From assembly GCA_030524745.1 (NCBI GenBank), contig JAUNGC010000004.1:84846-148845 (forward strand): a DNA stretch of 64,000 nucleotides. Direction: 5' to 3'. Position numbers and translations under genes: made by a program. The notes under the pieces were generated by a model that was not told the origin of the DNA, searched no databases, and saw only the letters and a list, made by a program, of their open reading frames with translations. Shown here in pieces: positions 1 through 9,360 of the stretch (position 1 is its first letter; each line of letters opens with the position of its first letter). Source of the stretch: Eubacteriales bacterium. GTDB lineage: Bacteria; Bacillota; Clostridia; Lachnospirales; Lachnospiraceae.

Positions 1-2
1 CC

Positions 3-59
3 ACAATAAGACAGCAGAATAAAAGCCGGGATGATAAAATGATTGCGGTTGCGCTGTGA
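3..59 (+). CDS. Possible 3' end of an upstream gene (partial)
   Basis: One frame is open from the left edge to a TGA at 57-59 and would encode about 18 residues ending in KMIAVAL. The other two forward frames close within the first 25 bases. It is too short to identify and could be chance. Confidence 0.25.
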   Translation, partial: TIRQQNKSRDDKMIAVAL

Positions 60-78
60 ATAGGGTAAAATGAAGCAT

Positions 79-239
79 ATCAGCGAACGCCGTGTGGTGA
101 GCTGATATGCGCTACTTCTCAACAAGCGAAGCGGTTGAGAAGGGACACGATCAGCGAACGCCGTGTGGTGAGCTGATATGCGCTACTTCTCAACAAGCGA
201 AGCGGTTGAGAAGGGACACGATCAGCGAACGCCGTGTGG
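79..239 (+). repeat. 71-bp tandem repeat, two full copies plus 19 bp
   Basis: Copies start at 79, 150 and 221, exactly 71 bp apart; the third stops after 19 bp, immediately before the sortase ribosome binding site. Each full copy holds two inverted repeats: ATCAGC/GCTGAT (extended to GCATATCAGC/GCTGATATGC in copy 1) and CTTCTCAAC/GTTGAGAAG. The repeats contain in-frame ATG codons that would wrongly extend the sortase gene upstream. Transcribed, they would form a row of hairpins in the 5' leader. Confidence 0.9.
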
Positions 240-258
240 CGACAGGAGTACAGGTAAA

Positions 259-1116
259 ATGGATAAGAGAAAAAAGAGCGGACGAAAGAAAAGAAAGAGC
301 GGGAGACGTTTTCATCCGGTTGAAATTATTATTTTGGCGGTAGCGATTGTGGTTTTGTGCGTCAGCGCTTTTCAACTGATTGGAATTTTTATGGAATATA
401 AGGCGGGGAGCGACGCTTACGATGCCTTGCGGGACAAATATGTGACGGTTGTGCCGGAAGAACTGACTTCAACGCAAGAGGAAAAAGCCGGAGAGACGCA
501 GGAGGCAGAGCGGGAAGACGCGGATGCGGATTATTTTCCGGAATATGCGATTGATTTCGATGCGCTCGGCGGGGTAAACGGCGATATTACGGGATGGATT
601 TATATTCCGGTTCTGAATATTGACTATCCTGTCGTACAGGGAACGGATAACGAATACTATCTGACGCATACGTTTGAGAAGAAAGAGAATACGTCGGGCG
701 CTATTTTTATGGACAGCGGCGCGAATCCGCAGTTGACGGACTATAATACGCTGGTTTACGGACATAATATGAAAAACGGCAGCATGTTCGGCAAGCTGAA
801 AAATTTCCAGAGGGACGATTCGCTATGCGCGGAAACGCCCTATATTTTCTATTATACAAAGGAAAAGAGTTATAAGTATCTGATCGTCAGTTATTATGTA
901 ACGGTGGACGGAAGCGACAGTTATTATCTTCCGCAGACAGAGGAAAGCTACGAGGAGTACAGAAGCCTTATTCTGAAAAAAGCGATTCATAGCTGTACCC
1001 GGGAAATTCCGGAAAATATGCCGATGCTGACTTTATCCACCTGTCACGGGAACGCGGGAGGAGAGGAACGCTTTCTGGTGCACGGCATTTTGGAGGAAGT
1101 GCGGGACGTCCGATAG
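259..1116 (+). CDS. srtB: Class B sortase
   Basis: A membrane-anchored cysteine transpeptidase that would attach surface proteins to peptidoglycan. A basic N-terminus (MDKRKKSGRKKRKSGRR) is followed by one hydrophobic segment (about residues 25-45) and an acidic linker, then the sortase fold. The catalytic triad is visible: His169 in VYGHNM, Cys262 in TLSTC and Arg271 in EERFLVHG; TLSTC fits class B. The ATG at 259 is preferred because AGGAG lies 10 nt upstream, while the in-frame ATG at 178 lies inside the 71-bp repeat. Length is 285 residues. No sortase substrate is adjacent; the only candidate seen in the window is at 52485-53396. Substrate specificity is unknown. Confidence 0.88.
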   Translation: MDKRKKSGRKKRKSGRRFHPVEIIILAVAIVVLCVSAFQLIGIFMEYKAGSDAYDALRDKYVTVVPEELTSTQEEKAGETQEAEREDADADYFPEYAIDFDALGGVNGDITGWIYIPVLNIDYPVVQGTDNEYYLTHTFEKKENTSGAIFMDSGANPQLTDYNTLVYGHNMKNGSMFGKLKNFQRDDSLCAETPYIFYYTKEKSYKYLIVSYYVTVDGSDSYYLPQTEESYEEYRSLILKKAIHSCTREIPENMPMLTLSTCHGNAGGEERFLVHGILEEVRDVR

Positions 1117-1143
1117 TCTGAACGGGTAATTGCCGGAAAGATG

Positions 1144-1173
1144 ACATAAAATTGTTTCAGATGAGCCATACTT
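1144..1173 (+). promoter_or_regulatory. Possible sigma-G-like promoter of spoVAA
   Basis: ACATA (1144-1148) and CATACTT (1167-1173) are separated by 18 bp. This resembles the forespore sigma-G pattern (GNATA, about 18 bp, CATNNTA) with a mismatch in each element. The position, about 25 bp before the spoVAA start, and the expected sigma-G control of spoVA genes support it; the sequence match alone is weak. Confidence 0.3.
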
Positions 1174-1197
1174 TACATAAAAAGGCGAGGTGGGCTG

Positions 1198-1827
1198 ATG
1201 CAGAAGGAAACGCTTTATCTGAAACTGGAGAGAAATGTGGAAATACAGACGCAGGAGGTGCGGTTTAAGGATCTGGGAAAGCTGTATTGCAGGGATCAGA
1301 ACCTGTTAAATCGGATCAAAGCGGAAAAGATTGTGACGCTGAAAAAGGAAGACGGCGGAAGAAAAGTCGTCTGCGTGATGAAGCTGATCGAAATGCTGCA
1401 GAAGGAATATCCGAATCTGGAAGTGGAAAATATCGGAGAAGCGGAAGTTGTGCTGGAACTTGTAAAGACAAATAAGTATAAGGGCGCAATGCAGGCGGCA
1501 AAAATCTGCTTTGTGTGCGGCATCTGCTTTTTTGGGGCTGCTTTTACGATTATGGCGTTTCATAATGATGTGGGAATCATTAAGACCTTCAGCCGGGTGT
1601 ACGAAATGATTACGGGACAGGCTTCCGACGGCGTGACAATTCTGGAAATTTCTTATTCCATCGGTCTGGCGTTGGGAATCATCGTATTTTTTAATCATAT
1701 CGGCGGCAGACGCATTACGAAGGATCCGACGCCGATTGAAGTGGAAATGCGCATCTATGAAAAGGAAGTGAACGATACGCTGGTGGAAACGGCGGACAGA
1801 GAAGGAAAAATGCTGGATGTGGACTAG
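1198..1827 (+). CDS. spoVAA: Stage V sporulation protein AA
   Basis: SpoVA proteins form the inner-membrane channel that moves dipicolinic acid into the forespore and out at germination. The 209-residue product has a soluble N-terminal domain (1-100), two hydrophobic segments (about 102-126 and 147-168), and a C-terminal stretch KDPTPIEVEMRIYEKE that I recognise as characteristic of SpoVAA. GGCGAGGTGG precedes the ATG. SpoVAB normally follows directly, but here it lies 9.4 kb downstream at 11222, beyond a complete sugar-transport module. The gene itself looks intact. Confidence 0.85.
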   Translation: MQKETLYLKLERNVEIQTQEVRFKDLGKLYCRDQNLLNRIKAEKIVTLKKEDGGRKVVCVMKLIEMLQKEYPNLEVENIGEAEVVLELVKTNKYKGAMQAAKICFVCGICFFGAAFTIMAFHNDVGIIKTFSRVYEMITGQASDGVTILEISYSIGLALGIIVFFNHIGGRRITKDPTPIEVEMRIYEKEVNDTLVETADREGKMLDVD

Positions 1828-1891
1828 CGGCAGCGGTTGGAACGGACCGTAACGTTTGGAAAGTCCGGCAGGAAAAACGGGGTGGATGAAG

Positions 1892-3487
1892 ATGTATACA
1901 ATCGTAGTGGCAGACGATGAAGAGGAACTCAGGAAAGCGATTATCAGACGAATCGACTGGAATGAAATCGGATTTGAGGTAATCGGCGAGGCGGAAAACG
2001 GCATTGAAGCGCTGGAACTTGTGGGGCGTCTGGAACCGGACCTTTTATTGACGGACATCCGTATGCCTTTCATTTCGGGAATAGAACTGGCAAGACAGGT
2101 ACGGGAGATCCGTCCGGCTACGCAGATCGCCTTCTTGAGCGGTTATGATGACTTTACTTATGCCCAGCAGGCCATTCAGTACAATATTATCAGTTATCTG
2201 CTAAAGCCGATCACGATGGCGGACCTGACGGCGGAACTGATCAATATCAGAAAAAAGATCGATTCCCTCTTCCGGGATTTTTCCCAGTATCCCAAGGAAA
2301 ATCCGGACGGAGGGGAATTTTTGCTGCCCCTTTTGCTGGATCCTTTGCAAAGGCAGCCGGAGAAGGGCAGAGAAGAAAGGCTGATCAGGAAAGCGGAAAC
2401 CTGCGGTCTGATTCAGGCGGAAAACAGCGCGAATCATTTTGTCGTGCTTTCCGCCGCGCTTTTTGACAAGGAAGGAAATATCTGTACGGAGCCGGGGCAT
2501 GTGCATGCGGCGGACAGCATTCTGAAAAAATATGTCCGTTACAGGAGTTTTTATGTGGAAGACAGGATTGTGGCGATATTGTCTGCGACCCATGCGTCCT
2601 TTGACAAATATTTGCATATTCTGGCGGACGAGATTCTGCAGAGCATAGAGCGGATTCTGGACCTGCACTGCTGCATCGGCGTGAGCAGAGAGGTGACGGC
2701 CCTTTGCAGTCTGCACGAAGCCTATCGGGAATCGGTGAATGCCATGCGGTATGCGAACCGCACCAGAAGCAGCAGTTGTTATATTTCGGACGAGGAACCG
2801 TTTGGCGGCGCGGATATGGAAGAGGTGCTGCAGATCAGCGCGCAGGTGGAGACACTGATCAGAAGCGGCAGCAAGGAAGCGCTTTCTGCTTTTTTGGAGG
2901 ACCAGTTTGGACAACTGGAAGGAGCCAGAAGAGAAAAAGTGAATTTTCTTCTGCTGGAACTGACCTCCAGCGTATGCCGGATTATGTATGCCGTTTCGGA
3001 CGATATGGAGATCAATCATTTTTCGCGGGAAATGTTTGTGGAGAGGGCCCCGCTTCTGGACCGGACGTTTCCGGAGGCGATGGAGCAGTTTAAAAAGCTG
3101 TGCCTGTCAGCCGCGGATCAGATTCTGCGGGAGAAAAACAAAAGCAGAATGGACGCCTGCGACAGGGCGCTTGCTCTGATCGGAGAGGAGTTTTCCAATC
3201 CGGATATTTCGCTGGTTTTTGTTGCAGGCAGAATCGGCGTCAGTCCCAATTACCTGAGCGCGCTGATTAAGAAACGAACAGGGAAGAGTTTTGTGGACTA
3301 TCTCACACAGAAACGGATGGAAGCGGCGCGGGAGCAGCTTTTACATACTTCTTTAAAAGTCAGGGAAATTTCCGAAGCCTGCGGTTATAACGATCAGCAT
3401 TATTTCAGTTATTGTTTTAAAAAGTTTGCCGGCGTATCCCCGAATATGCTGCGCCAGCAGATGAATACGGGCGTGGAGAGCATATGA
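1892..3487 (+). CDS. YesN-type response regulator (REC + AraC HTH)
   Basis: Residues 1-120 form a receiver domain with the acidic pair Asp8-Asp9, phosphoacceptor Asp55 (LLLTDIRMP) and conserved LKP. A long middle region follows, and the last ~100 residues form two AraC-type helix-turn-helix motifs ending in the family signature ACGYNDQHYFSYCFKKF. The ATG at 1892 has GGGGTGG six bases upstream; an ATG at 1886 and a TTG at 1856 are less likely. It overlaps the sensor kinase gene by ATGA, so the two are a cognate pair. By analogy with YesMN/LytS systems beside sugar ABC transporters, it probably activates mglB-mglA-mglC. Confidence 0.88.
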   Translation: MYTIVVADDEEELRKAIIRRIDWNEIGFEVIGEAENGIEALELVGRLEPDLLLTDIRMPFISGIELARQVREIRPATQIAFLSGYDDFTYAQQAIQYNIISYLLKPITMADLTAELINIRKKIDSLFRDFSQYPKENPDGGEFLLPLLLDPLQRQPEKGREERLIRKAETCGLIQAENSANHFVVLSAALFDKEGNICTEPGHVHAADSILKKYVRYRSFYVEDRIVAILSATHASFDKYLHILADEILQSIERILDLHCCIGVSREVTALCSLHEAYRESVNAMRYANRTRSSSCYISDEEPFGGADMEEVLQISAQVETLIRSGSKEALSAFLEDQFGQLEGARREKVNFLLLELTSSVCRIMYAVSDDMEINHFSREMFVERAPLLDRTFPEAMEQFKKLCLSAADQILREKNKSRMDACDRALALIGEEFSNPDISLVFVAGRIGVSPNYLSALIKKRTGKSFVDYLTQKRMEAAREQLLHTSLKVREISEACGYNDQHYFSYCFKKFAGVSPNMLRQQMNTGVESI

Positions 3488-5226
3488 ATAAAAAGGAACG
3501 GGTGCGGGAAAAGAAAAGAAGGATATCCAGTTCGGCGGTTATGATAATGCTGGTGGTTGGAATTACGGCGATTGCCATGGGCGTGGGACTTGCTGCATTT
3601 CTGGCGGTTTACAGCCGCGCCGCCAGACAGAATGCGGTAATCAGCAGCGATCATGCCGTGGTGCAGGCTTCCAACATCATGCACAATTTTACGGAGGATA
3701 TCGGAGAAGGACTGCGTCTTGTAGAGGGGATTTTTTCCAGAAATTCGCAGAGCCGGGACGCAGATATGAATGCGCTGGTATCCGTCCGCACGGATGTGGT
3801 GGCGGTCATGAGTTACGATCCTGCGACGGGAGAACTGGATGAAATGTGGAGCGGCCGGCAGCGGGTGAAGGAATCGCCGCTGGTCAATTTATCCTATGGA
3901 GAAGAAATTGCGGAAAAAGTGAAGGACGGGGATCGTATTTTTATTTCCAATCCCCATGTGGAGAGTTTGCTTGCCGATTATTATCCGTGGGTGGTCTCTG
4001 TTTGTAAACTGGTGAAGACGGCGGAGGGAGAAGAACGCGTTCTGGTGATGGACACCAGGTTTTCCCAAATCGCAGGTTATGTGGATGATGTGGGGATTGG
4101 CCATCATGGGTATTGTTTTATTATGGATGAAGCGGGAAACATCATCTATCATCCGCAGCAGCAGCTCATTTTTTCCGGTTTAAAGGAGGAAAAAACAAAG
4201 GAACTGGCTCAAAAAGAAGACGGCAGTTTTACGCAGGGAGAGATGATTTATACGATATTGACCCTGCCGGACAGCGGCTGGAGAATTGTGGGCATCAGCT
4301 TTGTGGACGAGATGGTATATGACCGGATGGCAAGTGTGGCGGCGCTGATTATTACACTGCTTCTGGCTGTGCTTGCGATTACGTTTGTCAGCAGTCTGGT
4401 ATTGTCCCGGGTGATTTCCAGACCGATGAAGGGGCTGGCAAAAGCGATGGAAGCGTTTGAAAAGGATGCGTCGGGTTTTACTTATTATCCGATAAAGGGA
4501 ACGAGCGAAGTGGAAGCGCTTTCCGATTCCTTCGGCCATATGGTGGTGCAGATTCAGGAACTGATGACGAAGGTGCGCAATGAAGAGATTTCCTTAAGAA
4601 AGACCGAACTGCGTGCGCTGCAGGCGCAGATCAATCCCCACTTTTTGTATAATACGCTGGATTCCATTGCCTGGATGTGCGAGGAGAGCAGAACGAAGGA
4701 AGCCGTGGAAATGGTAAACGCGCTGGCAAGACTGTTCAGAATCAGCATCAGCAAAGGGCACGAACTGATTCCCATTGAGAAGGAAGTGGAGCATGCCAGA
4801 AGCTATCTGATGATTCAGAATTTCCGGTATAAAAACCAGTTCCGGTATTCCTTTGAAGTGGATGAGGAATGTCTTCCTTACTATTGCAATAAAATCACGT
4901 TGCAGCCGATCATTGAAAATGCGATTTATCACGGGCTGAACCGGATGATCGACGAGGGGCTGATCCGGATCAGAATCTATATGGAAGAGGACGCCGTGAT
5001 TTTTACGGTGGAGGATAACGGCGTGGGCATGTCGGCGGAACAGTGCCGCAGCATCTTAAACCGGGAACCGGGCGACAATACGGGGATTGGCATTAAGAAT
5101 GTGAACGACAGGATCCGGATCTACTTCGGAGAGCAGTACGGACTGAAAATCGAGAGCGAGCAGGATGTGGGGACGAAAGTCATCATCACAATGCCGAAGG
5201 TGAAGGAGGAAATTCATGAAGCATAG
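3484..5226 (+). CDS. YesM-type sensor histidine kinase
   Basis: A membrane sensor kinase of 580 residues. The N-terminal TM (about 20-40) is followed by a large extracellular sensor region of Cache type, a second TM (about 280-305), a HAMP linker, the His_kinase domain with ALQAQINPHFLYN (phospho-His386), and a HATPase domain with N box IIENAIYHG, DNGVGM and GIGIKNVNDR. The start overlaps the regulator stop by ATGA, and its end overlaps the next gene, which encodes a sugar-binding protein. That arrangement suggests the binding protein presents ligand to this kinase, as XylFII does for LytS in clostridial xylose sensing. The ligand is unknown. Confidence 0.88.
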   Translation: MNKKERVREKKRRISSSAVMIMLVVGITAIAMGVGLAAFLAVYSRAARQNAVISSDHAVVQASNIMHNFTEDIGEGLRLVEGIFSRNSQSRDADMNALVSVRTDVVAVMSYDPATGELDEMWSGRQRVKESPLVNLSYGEEIAEKVKDGDRIFISNPHVESLLADYYPWVVSVCKLVKTAEGEERVLVMDTRFSQIAGYVDDVGIGHHGYCFIMDEAGNIIYHPQQQLIFSGLKEEKTKELAQKEDGSFTQGEMIYTILTLPDSGWRIVGISFVDEMVYDRMASVAALIITLLLAVLAITFVSSLVLSRVISRPMKGLAKAMEAFEKDASGFTYYPIKGTSEVEALSDSFGHMVVQIQELMTKVRNEEISLRKTELRALQAQINPHFLYNTLDSIAWMCEESRTKEAVEMVNALARLFRISISKGHELIPIEKEVEHARSYLMIQNFRYKNQFRYSFEVDEECLPYYCNKITLQPIIENAIYHGLNRMIDEGLIRIRIYMEEDAVIFTVEDNGVGMSAEQCRSILNREPGDNTGIGIKNVNDRIRIYFGEQYGLKIESEQDVGTKVIITMPKVKEEIHEA

Positions 5227-6193
5227 CAGAATGCTTAAGGCAGCTTTTGCGGTGATTCTGCTCACGGGCTGTCTGATAGCGGGCGCGGCCGGCATGGGAA
5301 GCATGAAGGTGCAGGAAGCCTATGAGATTGCGGTCATTGCCAAGTCCACGGAATCTGCATTCTGGAAAACCGTATTTGCCGGGGCGAATGCGGCGGGAAC
5401 GGAATACAATGTGAAGCTGACGGTACAGGGACCGGATACGGAAGAGGATTACGAAGCGCAGAATGACATGATCCGTCAGGCGGTGGAAAGCGGCGCGGAC
5501 GCCATCGTTTTTTCCGCTGTGGATTTTAACGCGAATGCGTCCGCCGTTGACGAGGCGGTGCAAAACGGGGTGGAAGTGGTCGTGATCGACAGCGATGTAA
5601 ACAGCGACGCGGTAAGCTGCAGAATCAGCACGGACAACTATGCTGCGGGCAGAATGGCGGGGGAGGCCGCTTTATCCTGCGCGGAGGAGACGTTGTATGT
5701 GGGAATCGTTAATTTCGATGAAAAAACCGCAAACGGACAGCAGAGAGAACTGGGATTTCGGGAAGTGGTGGAGCAGGATCCCAGGGTGAAATTCATAGAA
5801 ACGATCAACGTGCTTTCCACGACGGAAGATGCGCGCCGGGGAATGATACAGCTTTTGGAAGAGCATCCGGAAATCAATGTGGTGGCGACCTTCAACGAGT
5901 GGACGAGCCTGGGGGTGGGCTGGGCGATCCGGGATCTGGATTTAAAGGAACAGACGACCGTGGTGGCTTTTGATTCCAACGTAGTCAGCGTCGGCATGCT
6001 GGAAACGGGAGAGGTGGATGCTCTTATTGTACAGAATCCTTATGCGATGGGATATCTCGGCATAGAGACCGCCTATCAACTGCTGTCCGGTAAGAAGCCG
6101 GGGAATGCGAGAGTGGATACGGAAACAACGCTGGTTACCCGGGAAAATATGTTTTCAGAGGACTGCCAGAAAATTCTTTTTACATTCGATTGA
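5216..6193 (+). CDS. Periplasmic sugar-binding-like protein, probable co-sensor
   Basis: A 325-residue protein of the ribose/galactose binding-protein fold (Peripla_BP_4 type). Export signal: a basic start and hydrophobic stretch at 8-28; LTGC ending at Cys19 fits a lipobox, although the hydrophobic stretch continues past it, so lipid anchoring versus a plain signal is unresolved. Typical elements are IAVIAKSTESAFWKTVFAG, a DAIVFSAVDFNA strand and VVAFDSNVVSVGM near the hinge. GGAGG lies before the ATG and the gene overlaps the kinase by 11 bp, so it is translated with the sensor rather than with the transporter. A second, unlike binding protein (mglB) follows behind its own promoter. Confidence 0.8.
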   Translation: MKHSRMLKAAFAVILLTGCLIAGAAGMGSMKVQEAYEIAVIAKSTESAFWKTVFAGANAAGTEYNVKLTVQGPDTEEDYEAQNDMIRQAVESGADAIVFSAVDFNANASAVDEAVQNGVEVVVIDSDVNSDAVSCRISTDNYAAGRMAGEAALSCAEETLYVGIVNFDEKTANGQQRELGFREVVEQDPRVKFIETINVLSTTEDARRGMIQLLEEHPEINVVATFNEWTSLGVGWAIRDLDLKEQTTVVAFDSNVVSVGMLETGEVDALIVQNPYAMGYLGIETAYQLLSGKKPGNARVDTETTLVTRENMFSEDCQKILFTFD

Positions 6194-6365
6194 ACGGCGT
6201 GGCTAAACAGAGTGGACAAGAAAAAAAGCGGATTTTGTGCAAAATAACGCGTATGGTGTAGAAATCAACTATTTTGGGTAAAAAAACCTCATAACTTGTG
6301 CACAAAGGGAAGAAGGATTTCAGGGAAAATTATTGAAAATTGTACAACGATTGTGGAAAAATATA

Positions 6366-6394
6366 TTTACATTTTTGATCATAACCGATATACT
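6366..6394 (+). promoter_or_regulatory. Sigma-A promoter of mglB
   Basis: TTTACA (6366-6371), a 17-bp spacer and TATACT (6389-6394) make a near-consensus vegetative promoter, with transcription starting near 6401 and a ~95-nt leader to the mglB ATG. It lies in the 302-bp gap after the sensor binding protein. The rest of that gap (6194-6365) is AT-rich and holds no gene I can support. Confidence 0.7.
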
Positions 6395-6495
6395 TGTCTT
6401 GTGAAGCGGAAAGAAATGGAAACTTCACAGGACTTTTTTATTATAGCAGCGGTTACGCAAAGCGTGTCCGCATTTTGCAAGGAGGGCAAAGTATT

Positions 6496-7692
6496 ATGAA
6501 AAAGAAAGTTTTGGCACTGATGATGGCAGCGGCTATGGTGGTCGGCATGACAGCGTGCGGCAGCGACGCGCCTGCAGCGGCGGATCCTGCTCCGGCAGAG
6601 ACCACACAGGATGCGGAAGACCAGGCGGCTGACGAAGCGGAATCCGTAGCGGATGCAGTTGTGGATGCGGCGGATGCGGTTGATCTGAATGTGGGCGTTT
6701 TCTATTATACCTACAGTGATACATACATCACAAGCGTTCGTACCGCGCTGGATGCGGAACTGACCGCAGCAGGAATCACATTCCAGAATTATGACGGCAA
6801 TTCCAATCAGACCACACAGAACGAACAGATTGACACCGCGATTGTACAGGGATGCAATCTGCTGGTAGTGAACATCGTAACATCCGGTTCCGTGGACGCT
6901 TCTCAGGCGATCGTGGACAAAGCCAGCGCAGCGGACATTCCGGTGATCTTCTTCAACAGAGCCGTTGAGACAGACGATGATGAAGGCACTGTTCTGGGCA
7001 GCTATGATAAGTGCGCTTTCGTAGGAACAGACGCTCCGGAAGCGGGCCATATGCAGGGCCAGTTGATCGGCGAATATCTGTTGGAAAACTATGATGCGAT
7101 CGACTTAAACGGCGACGGCGTGATCAGCTATGCGATGATGATGGGCCAGTTGGGTAACGTAGAAGCGATTTATCGTACTCAGTATTCCGTAGAAGATGCA
7201 AACGCAATTCTGGAAGAGGCAGGCAAGCCCGCATTGGAATATTTCGACGCTTCCAATTCTGATTGCTATCAGGTAGACCAGGATGGTAACTGGAGCGCAA
7301 CCGCTGCAAACAACTATATGGTAACAAACCTGGCGCAGTACAGCGAAGAAAACGGCAACATGATCGAAATCGTGATCTGCAACAACGACGGCATGGCAGA
7401 AGGCGTTATTTCCGCTCTGAATGACAAAGGCTATAATCTGGGAACAGAAGATTGCACCACAATCCCCGTATTCGGCGTAGACGCAACAGACGCTGCAAAA
7501 CAGCTCATCGCTGACGGCAAGATGACCGGTACGATCAAACAGGATGCAGAAGGTATGGCAAGCGGTATCGCTTACCTGGTAAAGAACGTAGGAGCAGGCA
7601 AGGAAGTTATGGCGGATACCGAGGACTTCAACATTTCTCCTAACGTAGCGAACAAGATCTATATCCCTTATGCAACTTACACAGGGGAATGA
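6496..7692 (+). CDS. mglB: Galactose/methyl-galactoside-type ABC binding lipoprotein
   Basis: The extracellular substrate-binding component of the downstream MglA-MglC importer. A signal peptide ends in the lipobox GMTAC (Cys21), followed by an Ala/Glu/Asp-rich linker to about residue 62 and a two-lobed sugar-binding domain. DLNGDGVISYAMMMGQ matches the EF-hand-like calcium loop of galactose-binding proteins, which supports the MglB assignment over ribose-type proteins. Length is 398 residues. AAGGAGGGC precedes the ATG at 6496; an upstream in-frame start falls inside the promoter. The exact sugar cannot be read from sequence. Confidence 0.85.
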   Translation: MKKKVLALMMAAAMVVGMTACGSDAPAAADPAPAETTQDAEDQAADEAESVADAVVDAADAVDLNVGVFYYTYSDTYITSVRTALDAELTAAGITFQNYDGNSNQTTQNEQIDTAIVQGCNLLVVNIVTSGSVDASQAIVDKASAADIPVIFFNRAVETDDDEGTVLGSYDKCAFVGTDAPEAGHMQGQLIGEYLLENYDAIDLNGDGVISYAMMMGQLGNVEAIYRTQYSVEDANAILEEAGKPALEYFDASNSDCYQVDQDGNWSATAANNYMVTNLAQYSEENGNMIEIVICNNDGMAEGVISALNDKGYNLGTEDCTTIPVFGVDATDAAKQLIADGKMTGTIKQDAEGMASGIAYLVKNVGAGKEVMADTEDFNISPNVANKIYIPYATYTGE

Positions 7693-7720
7693 AGATACGT
7701 TTCATAAGTGAATAACATTC

Positions 7721-7756
7721 AAAACGGCTGCCAGCAGCGGCAGCCGTTTTCTTTAT
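7721..7756 (+). terminator. Hairpin terminator/attenuator between mglB and mglA
   Basis: AAAACGGCTGCC (7721-7732) pairs perfectly with GGCAGCCGTTTT (7739-7750) across a 6-nt loop, and the 3' arm ends in TTTTCTTTAT. It follows the binding-protein gene and precedes mglA, the usual place for a partial terminator that keeps binding protein in excess of the membrane components. Confidence 0.75.
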
Positions 7757-7789
7757 AAAACAGGAGAAGCTTCTCCTGTTTTATAAAGA
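7750..7789. repeat. 40-bp perfect palindrome
   Basis: The sequence from 7750 to 7769 is exactly the reverse complement of 7770-7789, centred on AAGCTT with no loop. It overlaps the last base of the preceding terminator stem. As RNA it would form a 17-18 bp hairpin; as DNA it is fully symmetric. It may be a second terminator, a processing or stability element, or a protein site. Confidence 0.85.
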
Positions 7790-7844
7790 GAAACATAAAA
7801 CGCGCAGGTTGCGTTATTTTTGCAGGAAAGGGGGACATTCATTT

Positions 7845-9344
7845 ATGGGGCAGGAAGTTTTGCTTGAAATGAAAGATATCTGTAAAGAATTTCCGGGCGT
7901 CAAAGCGTTGGATCACGTATCCCTCACAGTGAAGCGCGGAACTGTTCATGCGCTGATGGGAGAAAACGGCGCGGGAAAATCCACCCTCATGAAGTGTCTT
8001 TTTGGTATGTACCAGAAGAACAGCGGACAGATATTTCTGGAAGGAAAGGAAGTCAATTTCAAAAATTCCAAGGAAGCGCTGGAAAACGGCGTCGCAATGG
8101 TTCATCAGGAGTTGAATCAGGCGTTGAAAAGAAACGTCATGGACAATATCTGGCTGGGACGCTACCCGAAAAAGGGCGGCGTCATGATCGATGAGAAAAA
8201 GATGTATCAGGATACGATGGAGGTTTTTGCGGAACTGGGCATTGAAGTGGATCCCAGAAGAATTATGAGCACAATGCCCGTATCCCAGAGACAGATGGCG
8301 GAGATCGCCAAAGCGGTTTCCTTCCACTCCAAAGTGATTGTGTTTGACGAACCGACCTCTTCACTGACAGAACAGGAAGTGGAGCACTTATTCAAGATTA
8401 TTAATATGCTGCGCGACAACGGCTGCGGCATTATTTACATATCGCATAAGATGGCGGAGATTTTGCGGATTGCGGATGAGGTGACCGTCATGCGCGACGG
8501 CACCTGGGTGGCGACCCGCCCGGCAGCGGAACTGACGACGGAAGAGATCATTCGTCTGATGGTTGGCCGTGAACTCAAAAACCAGTTCCCGCCAAAGACC
8601 AATAAGCCCGGCGAGGTAGCGCTGGAAGTGGAACATCTGACGGCGCAATATTCTCTGTTAAAGGACGTTTCTTTCCAGGTCAGAAGGGGAGAAATTGTAG
8701 GACTTGCAGGTCTGGACGGCAGCGGCCGCACGGAGACGCTGGAGAATATTTTCGGCATTGCAACCCGCAAAGGCGGCACGATCCGGCTGGATGGAAAAAC
8801 GGTAAGAAACAGGAATGCGCGGGAATCCATCAAAAACGGTTTCGCCATGCTGACGGAGGAACGCCGTGCAACCGGTATTTTCGGAATTTTAAATATCTGC
8901 GAGAATACGGTGATTTCCAGTCTGAAAAAGCATTTGAAGGGCGGTCTTGTGCTGAGCGACAAATCCATGGCGCAGGATACGCAGTGGGGCATAGATACGA
9001 TGCGCACAAAGACGCCGGGGCAGAAGACGAAAATCCGCTCCCTATCCGGCGGCAATCAGCAGAAAGTTATTTTAAGCAGATGGCTTCTGACGGAACCGGA
9101 AGTGCTGCTCCTGGATGAGCCGACAAGGGGCATTGACGTAGGCGCGAAATATGAGATCTACCAGTTGATTATCGACCTTGCCAACAAGGGCAAGATCGTC
9201 ATGGTGGTATCTTCGGAAATGCCTGAACTTTTGGGTATCTGCGACCGTATTCTCGTCATGTCCGGCGGACGGCTGGCCGGAGAGGTGGATGCAAGAAATA
9301 CCACGCAGGAGGAGATTATGACTCTCGCTGCGAAGTATGTGTAA
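7845..9344 (+). CDS. mglA: Sugar ABC transporter ATP-binding protein (two NBDs)
   Basis: A 499-residue ATPase with two nucleotide-binding domains, which drives uptake through MglC. NBD1 has Walker [13 protein letters not shown], a signature region [12 protein letters not shown] and Walker [14 protein letters not shown]2 has the degenerate Walker A typical of this family (GLDGSGRTE), [13 protein letters not shown] and [22 protein letters not shown] lies 9 nt before the ATG at 7845; an upstream in-frame start at 7809 is less likely. The gene lies between mglB and mglC, behind the attenuator and palindrome. Confidence 0.92.
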   Translation: MGQEVLLEMKDICKEFPGVKALDHVSLTVKRGTVHALMGENGAGKSTLMKCLFGMYQKNSGQIFLEGKEVNFKNSKEALENGVAMVHQELNQALKRNVMDNIWLGRYPKKGGVMIDEKKMYQDTMEVFAELGIEVDPRRIMSTMPVSQRQMAEIAKAVSFHSKVIVFDEPTSSLTEQEVEHLFKIINMLRDNGCGIIYISHKMAEILRIADEVTVMRDGTWVATRPAAELTTEEIIRLMVGRELKNQFPPKTNKPGEVALEVEHLTAQYSLLKDVSFQVRRGEIVGLAGLDGSGRTETLENIFGIATRKGGTIRLDGKTVRNRNARESIKNGFAMLTEERRATGIFGILNICENTVISSLKKHLKGGLVLSDKSMAQDTQWGIDTMRTKTPGQKTKIRSLSGGNQQKVILSRWLLTEPEVLLLDEPTRGIDVGAKYEIYQLIIDLANKGKIVMVVSSEMPELLGICDRILVMSGGRLAGEVDARNTTQEEIMTLAAKYV

Positions 9345-9360
9345 AGGGGGTTTTGGATAT

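Noticed and set aside
79-239. CRISPR array
   Set aside because: The 71-bp units are contiguous tandem copies with no unique spacers and no cas genes nearby.
107-343. 78-residue open frame across the 71-bp repeat and sortase start
   Set aside because: It repeats the repeat-encoded sequence, has no ribosome binding site and overlaps the sortase in another frame.
6296-6499. 67-residue open frame before mglB
   Set aside because: It overlaps the mglB promoter and has no family features.
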